Origin: Clostridia bacterium
GTDB taxonomy: Bacteria > Bacillota > Sulfobacillia > SLMV01
NCBI GenBank assembly: GCA_003554565.1
Contig: PWGR01000103.1
Location: forward strand, 1 to 17,073
DNA: 17,073 nt
Direction of reading: 5' to 3'
Shown here in pieces: positions 1 through 6,260 of the stretch. Made by a program: the position numbers and the translations under genes. Every line of letters starts with the position of its first letter. Positions within the stretch are counted from its first letter, which is position 1. The notes beneath the pieces were generated by a model that saw only the letters and a list, made by a program, of their open reading frames with translations, was not told the DNA's origin and searched no databases.

Positions 1-1128
1 CAGGCGGGGATCGATGAGAACACGCCGGATCCTGCCGGAGGGCGGATTATCCCGGGTGAGGATGGTCGGCCCTCCGGCGTTCTGCTGGAGACTGCTATGG
101 ATCTCATCCAGCAGGTGATATCCCCGATCTCGTTGGGAGAGATGAAGGAGGCCCTGATGCAGGGGCAGGCCGAAGCTCATTCTCTTGGTCTCACCGGAGT
201 GATCACCTGTGAGGGAGCTGAGGCTCTGCGGGCGCTTTCCGAGTTGAACCGCGAGGGGAAGCTGACCTTGCGGATCAGAAGCACCCTGCCGGATGCTGCA
301 CTCAATGCCGCAGGTACCGTGGGGCTCACTGCCGGCATGGGAGACAATTCTCTGCGCATTTTTGCCGTAAAGATCCTGGTGGACGGGGCGCTCGGATCAC
401 AGACGGCCTATCTTGCATCCCCCTACAGCAGCCGGGATGATGGCTACCGGGGCGTACCTATCTACACCGAAAATGAACTCTCGGATACCGTCCAGCAGTG
501 CCGGGATCTGGGCTTTCCTGTGGCCGTTCATGCCATCGGTGATGCCGCGAATCACATGGTGTTGAACGTACTCGAGCGTCATCCACCACCTGATGGACTC
601 CGGGACCGGATAGAGCACGCCCAGCTTCTGAAGCCGGATGACATTTCGCGCTTTTCTGAGCTGGGAATCGTTGCATCAGTACAGCCCGCGCACCTGGTGG
701 CTGACCGGGATCTGGTGGATAGGCACTGGGGAGAGCGAGGGCGTTATGCCTACGCTTTCGGCTCTCTTGCCCGCGCAGGGACTACTCTGGCTTTTGGCTC
801 CGATCTGCCGGTAGACGTAATGGACCCGCTGGTGGGGCTGCAGGCGGCCGTGTGGCGCACCGGAGACAGGCGGGGGGCCTGGTACCCCGAGCAATGCATA
901 CCTGCCCGCGAGGCAGCGCGGGCCTACACCTGGGGCTCGGCGTACGGTGTCGGCGAAGAGAGGCTGCGCGGTCTGCTGAAACCCGGCATGCTGGCAGATT
1001 TTTCAGCTTTTGATATGGATCCTCTGAGAGCGGGGCCAGAGGAGGACTGCACCTGCTGCATGACCGTGGTCGGCGGTGAGGTAGTGTACGATGGGCGCGA
1101 TGTCCCCGATTGCTGCGCGCGCACATGA
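1..1128 (+). CDS. YtcJ-type metal-dependent amidohydrolase (5' end missing)
   Basis: The reading frame is open from base 1, so the gene enters from the left and only its C-terminal 375 codons are here. The first in-frame ATG (97) is internal, because the frame upstream of it already reads like family sequence (PSGVLLE). Amidohydro_3/YtcJ hallmarks follow in order: GALGSQTAYL near 394-423, the metal-site stretch HAIGDAAN at 529-552, RIEHAQLL near 607-630, ASVQPAHL near 673-696, and FGSD near 793-804 carrying the catalytic Asp. A closing GLLKPGMLADF and a GGEVVYD strand return to the urease-like beta-sandwich. The family hydrolyses C-N bonds of amides or related compounds in the cytoplasm, but the substrate of this member cannot be read from sequence. 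The missing N-terminus should hold the HxH metal motif. The family call is secure and the specific function is unknown. Confidence 0.88.
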   Translation, partial: QAGIDENTPDPAGGRIIPGEDGRPSGVLLETAMDLIQQVISPISLGEMKEALMQGQAEAHSLGLTGVITCEGAEALRALSELNREGKLTLRIRSTLPDAALNAAGTVGLTAGMGDNSLRIFAVKILVDGALGSQTAYLASPYSSRDDGYRGVPIYTENELSDTVQQCRDLGFPVAVHAIGDAANHMVLNVLERHPPPDGLRDRIEHAQLLKPDDISRFSELGIVASVQPAHLVADRDLVDRHWGERGRYAYAFGSLARAGTTLAFGSDLPVDVMDPLVGLQAAVWRTGDRRGAWYPEQCIPAREAARAYTWGSAYGVGEERLRGLLKPGMLADFSAFDMDPLRAGPEEDCTCCMTVVGGEVVYDGRDVPDCCART

Positions 1129-1188
1129 TCTTTAGGTTTTGGGCAATCTCTATACCCGGGGAATCCGTGGGGGTATGGAGGCGTCAAA

Positions 1189-1944
1189 ATGACCGATGTA
1201 CTCATTCGCGCAGTGGTAGCAACGGCGGCGGCCGGAATTGTCAGCGGTCTGGGGGCGCTGCCACTGCTATTTATTCCAGATGTTCCCGCACGCATATACA
1301 GTACACTGCTGGGTTTCTCCGGCGGGGTGATGCTGGGCATGGCCACCCTGGTGCTGCTGCCGCGGGCGGCAGACGAGGGTTCAGCGGCTGCGGTGCTCTC
1401 GGGAGTGGTCGCCGGGGCGGTATTCGTGCTGCTCATGGAGTGGGCTTTGCCGCACCTGGAGCCACATTTCGGGGCACACAGTTTCGATCCCGGACTCCGC
1501 GATGCCCTGCTTCTTGCCGTTGCTATTGCCATTCACAATGTGCCGGAAGGGCTGGCAATGGGTCTGGGTTACGCGACGGGAGAAGAAGGAGTAGGCCCCA
1601 AGCTGGTTGTGGCGGTGGCCTTTCAAAACATACCTGAGGGGCTGGCGGTGGCTCTTCCGCTGCGGAGAAATGGGGTCAGGCCAATCGGGGCGGTAGCTTT
1701 TGCCGCGCTGTCCGGTCTGACTGAAGTGATCGGGGCGACCGTGGGCGTGGTGTGCGCCGGGTTGATTGATGCGCTGCTGCCCTTCGGTCTGGCCTTTGCC
1801 GCCGGGGCTCTCATTTATGTCATGGCAGACCAGCTGATCCCCGAAGCGCATGATACCGCTCGCGGCAGCCTACCGGCCTGGGGAACAACTACTGGCATCC
1901 TGTTGGTGTTGGCACTGGGCTGGATCTTCGGACTCTCTCTCTGA
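1189..1944 (+). CDS. ZIP-family divalent metal (zinc) transporter
   Basis: This is a 251-residue integral membrane protein with about eight hydrophobic segments, the usual size for bacterial ZIP/ZupT-like carriers. Both family signatures are intact: HNVPEG at residues 116-121 (TM4) and QNIPEG at 146-151 (TM5), which supply the His, Asn, Glu and Gln metal ligands of the binuclear site. A QLIPEAH motif near 215-221 lies in a later helix. The acidic and histidine loop near 84-100 (EWALPHLEPHFGAH) is the cytoplasmic loop often implicated in metal sensing. The ATG at 1189 has GGAGG at 1177-1181, spaced 7 nt. A 6-bp inverted repeat (ATACCC 1152-1157, GGGTAT 1171-1176) abuts that ribosome site. The predicted role is import of Zn2+ or related metals across the cytoplasmic membrane. 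Metal preference is inferred from the family only. Confidence 0.9.
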   Translation: MTDVLIRAVVATAAAGIVSGLGALPLLFIPDVPARIYSTLLGFSGGVMLGMATLVLLPRAADEGSAAAVLSGVVAGAVFVLLMEWALPHLEPHFGAHSFDPGLRDALLLAVAIAIHNVPEGLAMGLGYATGEEGVGPKLVVAVAFQNIPEGLAVALPLRRNGVRPIGAVAFAALSGLTEVIGATVGVVCAGLIDALLPFGLAFAAGALIYVMADQLIPEAHDTARGSLPAWGTTTGILLVLALGWIFGLSL

Positions 1945-1970
1945 TCTTCTTCTAGTACATCGGCCACTCG

Positions 1971-1979
1971 TGATATACT
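1971..1979 (+). promoter_or_regulatory. Possible extended -10 promoter element
   Basis: TGATATACT is a TGn extension plus a 5/6 match to TATAAT (TATACT at 1974-1979). No convincing -35 lies 16-18 bp upstream, so the call rests on the extended -10. Its predicted start point, about 1986, falls just before the foldable segment beginning at 1993. Confidence 0.35.
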
Positions 1980-1992
1980 GATCGAGGTTGAT

Positions 1993-2125
1993 GGTGTGGC
2001 GCATCTCGGGAGTATGCATTCCACGTCTCCCCGTAAGTGGGTAATGCGGGCCTCAGGCCGCCGGGAAGGATGGATGGCGATCTGAAGAAGTTGAGGGTGG
2101 AGAGTGCGCGCAACACCGCGTTTTT
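1993..2125 (+). ncRNA. Candidate structured leader RNA with competing terminator-like hairpin
   Basis: The ends can pair into a long imperfect closing stem: GGTGT (1993-1997) with ACACC (2113-2117), then GCGC (1999-2002) with GCGC, then ATCTC (2003-2007) with GAGA and T on the 3' side, with small bulges. Inside are a hairpin GCATT-CCAC (2016-2024) with GTGG-AATGC (to 2046), and GGCC-TCA-GGCC near 2049-2059. GGGAG at 2008-2012 is complementary to CTCCC (2027-2031) in the first hairpin's loop, so a pseudoknot is possible. The 3' arm of the closing stem overlaps CGCG-CAACAC-CGCG followed by TTTTT (2107-2125). The closing stem and that terminator-like hairpin therefore exclude each other, as in many riboswitches. 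I could not match it to 6S, SRP, T-box or a known riboswitch class. Folding was done by eye. Confidence 0.35.
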
Positions 2126-2152
2126 CGTGCATTTTCTGCCCGTTTGTATGAT
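2123..2152 (+). promoter_or_regulatory. Weak candidate sigma-A promoter for the fusA2 leader
   Basis: TATGAT at 2147-2152 (5/6 to consensus) lies 18 bp after TTTCGT (2123-2128), a poor -35. Initiation near 2159 would place the ribosome site of the short ORF at 2174 at the very 5' end of the transcript. Confidence 0.25.
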
Positions 2153-2173
2153 ACGATGTTAGGAGAAAGTTGG

Positions 2174-2212
2174 ATGCTCGGCGGTGTCGGCCTGTTGCAG
2201 CTATTGAGGTGA
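2174..2212 (+). CDS. Possible 12-codon leader peptide ORF upstream of fusA2
   Basis: AGGAGA at 2161-2166 is followed after 7 nt by ATG at 2174 and a 12-codon frame, MLGGVGLLQLLR, ending in TGA at 2210-2212. Three bases after the stop is a short inverted repeat (ATCGG 2215-2219, CCGAT 2222-2226) followed by TTT. A second imperfect stem (TCCGCT 2228-2233 with AGCGGA 2256-2261) follows. A translated short ORF plus hairpins ahead of a ribosome-acting GTPase resembles ribosome-mediated attenuation leaders. A chance ORF of 12 codons is common, however, so this depends on conservation in relatives. Confidence 0.3.
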   Translation: MLGGVGLLQLLR

Positions 2213-2354
2213 TCATCGGCCCCGATTTCCGCTGAATCTGTTCTGCGGCACGGGAAGCGGACAGTAACTGCGTCGGAGGAATGTTCGGGTGCGGGCGGAG
2301 CTGCGCGTCGGTTGAGCACCGGATGACAACACTGGACGAGAAGGAGGATTTCAG

Positions 2355-4427
2355 GTGTCTTCAGTCGAGAAAATTCGTAACGTGGGATTGATTTCACACA
2401 GCGGTGCTGGCAAGACCAGTCTCGCGGAGAGCATGCTGTATCTGTCCGGGGGCACGAACCGGTGGGGCAGCGTGGATGATGGCAACAGCATTCTGGATTT
2501 CGATGCCGAGGAGAAAGACCGCCAGGTGAGCATAAACGCTGCAATCGCCCCGATAAGCTGGCGGGATCACGACATCAACATCATTGACACGCCGGGATAC
2601 TTCGACTTTGTGGGAGAGGTGCGGGCGGCGCTGCGTGCCACTGACATGGCCGTGGTGACCATTGAAGCGGTCTCCGGTGTCGAGGTGGGAACTGAGCTGG
2701 TGTGGGATCACGCAGACGAGTACGAGATGCCGCGGGCCGTCTTCATCAACAAGCTGGATCGGGAGAACGCCGATTTCTTCAAGGTTTTTGATCAGTTGGA
2801 TGAGTATTTTTCCAGCAATTTTGCACCGATGCAGCTTCCTTTGGGCGAGGAAGAGGACTTTTCCGGGATTGTTGATCTTCTCAATATAAAGGCCTACACG
2901 TACGATGAAGAGGGCGGAGCACAGGAGACCGACATCCCGGCGGATATGATGGACGAGGTGGAGGAGTATCGTGAGCAGCTGCTGGATGCGGTTGTGGAGC
3001 GGGATGACGAGCTCCTCATGATGTATCTCGAGGGTGAGGAACTGGATCCGGATGCCCTGAAGGGAGCGATCCGAGGAGCCATCATAGACGGAGAGGTGGT
3101 TCCAGTACTGTGCGGTTCGGCCGCGTCCGGGGTGGGCGTCGTAACCTTCATGGACGTCATTTGTGACTACTTTCCCGCGCCGTCGGATGCTCCACTTCCC
3201 ACAGCTGTGCACCCGGACGATGGTTCCGAGGTCGAGATAGCGGCAGTCCCCGATGCTCCCTTTGCGGCGCTTGCGTTCAAGACCATGACCGACCCCTATG
3301 TTGGCCGTATGACGCTGCTCCGCGTGGTTTCTGGACAGGTGAAGGGAAATTCCGAGGTCTTCAATTCGTCCCAGGGAGTGAAGGAGAGTCTCGGGCAGCT
3401 CTTCGTTCCCAAGGGCAGCGATCAGATCAGCATTGAAGAGGCGGTTGCTGGTTCGATTGTGGCCGTGGCCAAGCTGCAGGAGACCGCAACGGGTGATACC
3501 CTGTGCAGTAAGGAAGAACCCCTGGTTCTGCCGCGAATCGAGTTCCCCGATCCGATCTACCAGGTTGCACTCAGACCCGAGTCGCGCGGAGACGAGGAGA
3601 AGATCGGCTCCGGGTTGAACCGGCTGCTGGAAGAGGATCCCACATTTACTATGCAGAGGAATGCTGAGACTAACGAGCAGATCCTCTCCGGCATGGGAGA
3701 GATGCACGTATCGGTAATACTGGCCCGGTTGGAGCGGAAGTTCGGGGTCAATGCACAGATATCCCCACCCAAAATTCCCTATCGTGAGACCATACGCGGG
3801 CAGGCCGAGGCGTATTATCGTCACAAGAAGCAGACCGGTGGCCGGGGACAGTTTGGCGAGGTCGAACTGCGCATCGAACCGCCCACCGATGATGAAAGCT
3901 TCGAATTCGTGGATGAGATTTTCGGTGGTGCGATTCCAAACCAGTTCATTCCCGCCGTGGAGAAGGGGGTCGTGGAGACCATGCAGGAAGGTCCCCTCGC
4001 CTCATACCCGGTTACGGACGTACGCGTGGTGTTGTTCGACGGCGGCTACCACCCTGTGGACTCTTCGGAGCATGCTTTCAAGGCGGCCGGATCACAGGCA
4101 TTCAAAAAGGCCTTCCTTGATGCTGAGCCCGTACTGTCAGAGCCCATTATGGATGTAGAGATAAGGATCCCGGAGGAGCACATGGGTGATGTGATCGGCG
4201 ATCTCAACCGGAAAAGGGCCAAGATCCAGGGAATGGAGCCGGAAGGACGGAGTCAGGTCATCAGGGCGAAGGTTCCAGCGGCAGAGATGACCCGTTATGC
4301 CATTGATCTCCGGTCGATTACCCAGGGTCGGGGCACATACACGCTGGAATTCTCTCATTATGAGGTAGTCCCGCAGGAGGTGGCCGAGAGAATCATTGAG
4401 GAGGCGCAGGCCGGGGACGAGGACTGA
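2355..4427 (+). CDS. fusA2: Elongation factor G-like translational GTPase (EF-G paralogue, FusA2 type)
   Basis: This 690-residue protein has full EF-G architecture. Its G domain contains G1 SHSGAGKT (14-21), G3 DTPGYFDF (78-85), G4 NKLD (132-135) and G5 GSA (254-256), followed by domains II-V. The basic GGRGQFGEVEL segment and HPVDSSEHAFKAAGSQAF mark domain IV, and a domain V ends the chain. The GTG start at 2355 has AAGGAGG at 2341-2347, spaced 7 nt. The switch II catalytic His of canonical EF-G (DTPGHVDF) is Tyr82. Switch I reads EEKDRQVSI instead of QERGITI. Both features place it with the EF-G-like/FusA2 group rather than the str-operon EF-G. Family knowledge says such paralogues bind ribosomes and GTP, but roles differ and none can be assigned here. 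The gene stands alone, after a long leader and before a convergent nuclease gene. Confidence 0.92.
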   Translation: MSSVEKIRNVGLISHSGAGKTSLAESMLYLSGGTNRWGSVDDGNSILDFDAEEKDRQVSINAAIAPISWRDHDINIIDTPGYFDFVGEVRAALRATDMAVVTIEAVSGVEVGTELVWDHADEYEMPRAVFINKLDRENADFFKVFDQLDEYFSSNFAPMQLPLGEEEDFSGIVDLLNIKAYTYDEEGGAQETDIPADMMDEVEEYREQLLDAVVERDDELLMMYLEGEELDPDALKGAIRGAIIDGEVVPVLCGSAASGVGVVTFMDVICDYFPAPSDAPLPTAVHPDDGSEVEIAAVPDAPFAALAFKTMTDPYVGRMTLLRVVSGQVKGNSEVFNSSQGVKESLGQLFVPKGSDQISIEEAVAGSIVAVAKLQETATGDTLCSKEEPLVLPRIEFPDPIYQVALRPESRGDEEKIGSGLNRLLEEDPTFTMQRNAETNEQILSGMGEMHVSVILARLERKFGVNAQISPPKIPYRETIRGQAEAYYRHKKQTGGRGQFGEVELRIEPPTDDESFEFVDEIFGGAIPNQFIPAVEKGVVETMQEGPLASYPVTDVRVVLFDGGYHPVDSSEHAFKAAGSQAFKKAFLDAEPVLSEPIMDVEIRIPEEHMGDVIGDLNRKRAKIQGMEPEGRSQVIRAKVPAAEMTRYAIDLRSITQGRGTYTLEFSHYEVVPQEVAERIIEEAQAGDED

Positions 4428-4452
4428 TGCCCGGCTCGTCGGAGCAGGCGGG

Positions 4453-4482
4453 GGACCGGAAGATGTGAACTGTATCCGGTCC
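4453..4482. terminator. Inverted repeat between convergent fusA2 and nuclease gene
   Basis: GGACCGGA (4453-4460) and TCCGGTCC (4475-4482) form a perfect 8-bp stem with a 14-nt loop. AGCAG (4443-4447) and CTGCT (4484-4488) can extend it across an internal loop. It lies between two genes that end toward each other. No T-run follows on either strand, so intrinsic termination is not proven; mRNA end stabilisation is the alternative. Confidence 0.4.
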
Positions 4483-4512
4483 TCTGCTGCGTCATGAGCT
4501 GTTCACCTGATA

Positions 4513-5022
4513 TCATCGGTTGTTGCGCTTGTGCGGGAAGTGGCGATCCAGGTGTCTCCGTATCAGCTCATGCGGAGTCTCCCCCGTCTTGAGATGATCG
4601 GTGCAGCCTTGGCTCCGCTCCTTCTCTGCCCGGCGCAGGCGGTCCCGGAGACGGCGCAGTTTTTCCCGGTCTTCCTCCGAAAGGGGCGGTGACCTCCTGT
4701 CCGGTTTCTGCTCTGTCTTATCTTCTGTACCGAGGTGCCGCATGACCCTGCGCAGGAAGCACCTGCGTTCGGCGCCGACCCAGACATGCCCCGCCGGGAT
4801 ACGAAAGATCTCATAACCCTGGCGCCGCAGGTGCGTTTCTTTTATGGCGTCCCGTCTGCGGCCGGACCGACTGAGATGATGATAACCATCGACCTCAATG
4901 ATTGTGTGATTGCCTATCAGGAAATCGACCTCGTAATGCCCAATGTTGACGTTGGATTGTGCGGGCAGATTACGCGCCTGCAGGGCAAGCCTGAGGCGCT
5001 CCTCGGTTTTACTCCTGACCAT
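4513..5022 (-). CDS. DUF559-like PD-(D/E)XK endonuclease-fold protein
   Basis: About 169 residues. The N-terminal half matches the DUF559/Vsr-like nuclease fold: an early TEER helix, HYEVDFLI with Asp33, IIEVDGYHH with Glu43 and Asp45, then a RDAIKETHLRRQGYEIFRIP segment. These acidic positions fit the metal-binding core of PD-(D/E)XK enzymes. The C-terminal 70 residues are highly charged (LSEEDREKLRRLRDRLRRAE), probably a helical or coiled-coil DNA-binding extension. I start at the ATG at 5022 because AGGGGG sits 6 nt before it. An ATG at 5028, two codons upstream, abuts that site with no spacing. The gene is convergent with fusA2 and divergent from ctsR, alone on its strand, which suggests an accessory insertion in a housekeeping block. 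Proteins of this family are often linked to DNA repair, restriction or mobile DNA; the role of this one is unknown. Confidence 0.7.
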   Translation of the reverse strand: MVRSKTEERLRLALQARNLPAQSNVNIGHYEVDFLIGNHTIIEVDGYHHLSRSGRRRDAIKETHLRRQGYEIFRIPAGHVWVGAERRCFLRRVMRHLGTEDKTEQKPDRRSPPLSEEDREKLRRLRDRLRRAEKERSQGCTDHLKTGETPHELIRRHLDRHFPHKRNNR

Positions 5023-5123
5023 ATGCATCCCCCTGCGACCAGTCTATCACTTCCTGATGCGGGCCGGCATCGCGTTACCTGTACGGCGCGGTGTGAGTAA
5101 CATTGATGTGGGGGATTTGGGTA

Positions 5124-5152
5124 TTTACACCGTTGTGGCGGGAGTGTATAAT
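5124..5152 (+). promoter_or_regulatory. Sigma-A promoter of the ctsR-mcsA-mcsB-clpC operon
   Basis: TTTACA (5124-5129, 5/6) is followed after exactly 17 bp by a perfect TATAAT (5147-5152). Initiation is expected near 5159, directly upstream of the CtsR operator. Confidence 0.85.
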
Positions 5153-5163
5153 GACCCAGTGAA

Positions 5164-5180
5164 GGTCAGAGAAGATCAAA
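5164..5180 (+). promoter_or_regulatory. CtsR operator (heptad direct repeat)
   Basis: GGTCAGA-GAA-GATCAAA matches the known CtsR box (A/G)GTCAAA-NAN-(A/G)GTCAAA at 12 of 14 repeat positions with the correct 3-bp spacer. It lies just after the predicted transcription start, so bound CtsR would block initiation or early elongation. This makes the operon autoregulated and stress-induced. Confidence 0.85.
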
Positions 5181-5201
5181 CAATCGGGAGTGGCCGCCAA
5201 G

Positions 5202-5681
5202 ATGCCGACGCTCAGTGATGCGATAGAACGCTATATTCGAGAGCTTTTGACGAGGAATGACGATCGTATTCTGGAGATCCAGCGAGCGGCTCTGGCCAAT
5301 CGTTTTCGCTGTGTTCCGTCACAGATAAACTACGTATTGAAGACCAGATTTACGCCGGAACACGGTTACATCGTCGAGAGCAGACGTGGCGAGGGAGGCT
5401 ACATCCGGATCATCCGGGTCGAGTCTGTGTCGCGGCGGGACTTACTCATGAGCATATACCGGGCCGCCTCTGATGGTGTGGGCCGGGGGCAGGCTATGGG
5501 ATACCTGCACCGCATGCGCGAGGAATCAATAATCACCGAGCGGGAGGCACGGTTAATGGCGGTGGTCCTGGTCCTCGACCGGATGGACCAGGTGGAGATA
5601 TCCAGGCGCCAACGGGGTAAGATCCTGCAGAAGTTCATTGAGGTGATCCTGGGTGTTTCGATGGGAGAGAGAGCAGACTAA
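5202..5681 (+). CDS. ctsR: Transcriptional repressor CtsR
   Basis: This is the class III heat-shock repressor, 159 residues from the ATG at 5202. The winged helix-turn-helix is clear: SDAIERYIRELL, then RFRCVPSQINYVLKTRFTPEHGYIVES, and the Gly-rich wing SRRGEGGYIRI (residues 60-70). The wing Arg is the region phosphorylated by McsB in Bacillus. The C-terminal half is the dimerisation domain, including an EREARLMAVVLVLDR helix. A GTG at 5190 would add four residues but has no separate ribosome site. The ATG at 5202 aligns with the usual CtsR N-terminus and has GGGAG at 5186-5190, at a rather long spacing of 11 nt. First gene of the operon, 21 nt before mcsA. Confidence 0.93.
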   Translation: MPTLSDAIERYIRELLTRNDDRILEIQRAALANRFRCVPSQINYVLKTRFTPEHGYIVESRRGEGGYIRIIRVESVSRRDLLMSIYRAASDGVGRGQAMGYLHRMREESIITEREARLMAVVLVLDRMDQVEISRRQRGKILQKFIEVILGVSMGERAD

Positions 5682-5702
5682 GCACAAGAGAGGGAGGATG
5701 CT

Positions 5703-6260
5703 ATGGCCATGCGCTGTGAGCGGTGTGGCGAGCACGAGGCCACCGTGCGCATAACCAGGATACAGAACGGAGAGAAGCAGGAGATGCACCTGTGCGCCGA
5801 CTGCGCAGCAGAAGAGGGATATTTCGCGTGGTCGTTTGAGCCCCAGTTTCCTACTCATGGACTCCTCGGAGGCCTGATGGAGGGAGTTTCCGGGCGGAGG
5901 AGAGTGGCCGTTCCCGGTTCCACCAGGTGCGAAAGGTGCGGGCGAACGTACCGTGACTTCGCCCAGACCGGGTTTCTCGGGTGTGCAGACTGCTATGAGG
6001 TCTTTGACACCGCAATTGAACCTCTTATCAAACGGATGCAGGGAGGACCGGAGCACCGGGGTAAGACTCCCCGCGGAAGAGAACGCTCGAGTGGGTCACA
6101 AGCCGGAGGGATGGACGAAGCCCGGTCGGAAGGCGGGACTGTATCGGTCGAGGTTCTGCGGGAGGAACTGAAGGAGGCAGTGAGCCGCGAGGACTACGAG
6201 AGAGCTGCCGAGCTGCGCGATCGCATACGAGAATTGGAGGCGAAGGACGATGAGGGGTGA
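5703..6260 (+). CDS. mcsA: McsA, zinc-finger activator of McsB / CtsR modulator
   Basis: This 185-residue protein has four CxxC pairs: C5/C8, C31/C34, C76/C79 and C94/C97, expected to hold two zinc ions. The C-terminal UVR motif (about 149-183, REELKEAVSREDYERAAELRDRIRELE) also occurs in ClpC and UvrB/C. McsA stimulates the McsB arginine kinase and senses heat and thiol or metal stress. The ATG at 5703 follows GGGAGG (5692-5697) by 5 nt. The linker near 113-147 is low in complexity, rich in Gly, Arg and Ser. The 3' end overlaps mcsB by 11 nt, implying translational coupling of the activator and kinase. Confidence 0.93.
   Translation: MAMRCERCGEHEATVRITRIQNGEKQEMHLCADCAAEEGYFAWSFEPQFPTHGLLGGLMEGVSGRRRVAVPGSTRCERCGRTYRDFAQTGFLGCADCYEVFDTAIEPLIKRMQGGPEHRGKTPRGRERSSGSQAGGMDEARSEGGTVSVEVLREELKEAVSREDYERAAELRDRIRELEAKDDEG

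Noticed and set aside
1993..2125. 6S RNA, small SRP RNA or a tRNA
   Set aside because: There is no SRP apical GGAA/AGCA motif set, no T-loop sequence, and the length and bubble layout do not clearly fit 6S. It is kept only as an unassigned structured RNA.
2281..2354. Second short ORF from ATG 2281
   Set aside because: The GGAGG site is only 1-2 bases from the ATG, and the frame runs out of phase into fusA2, so translation from it is unlikely.
2394..3824. 476-codon open frame on the minus strand
   Set aside because: It lies entirely antisense to the EF-G paralogue, whose domains and motifs are clear. The translation has no recognisable domain, and long antisense frames are common in GC-rich genes.
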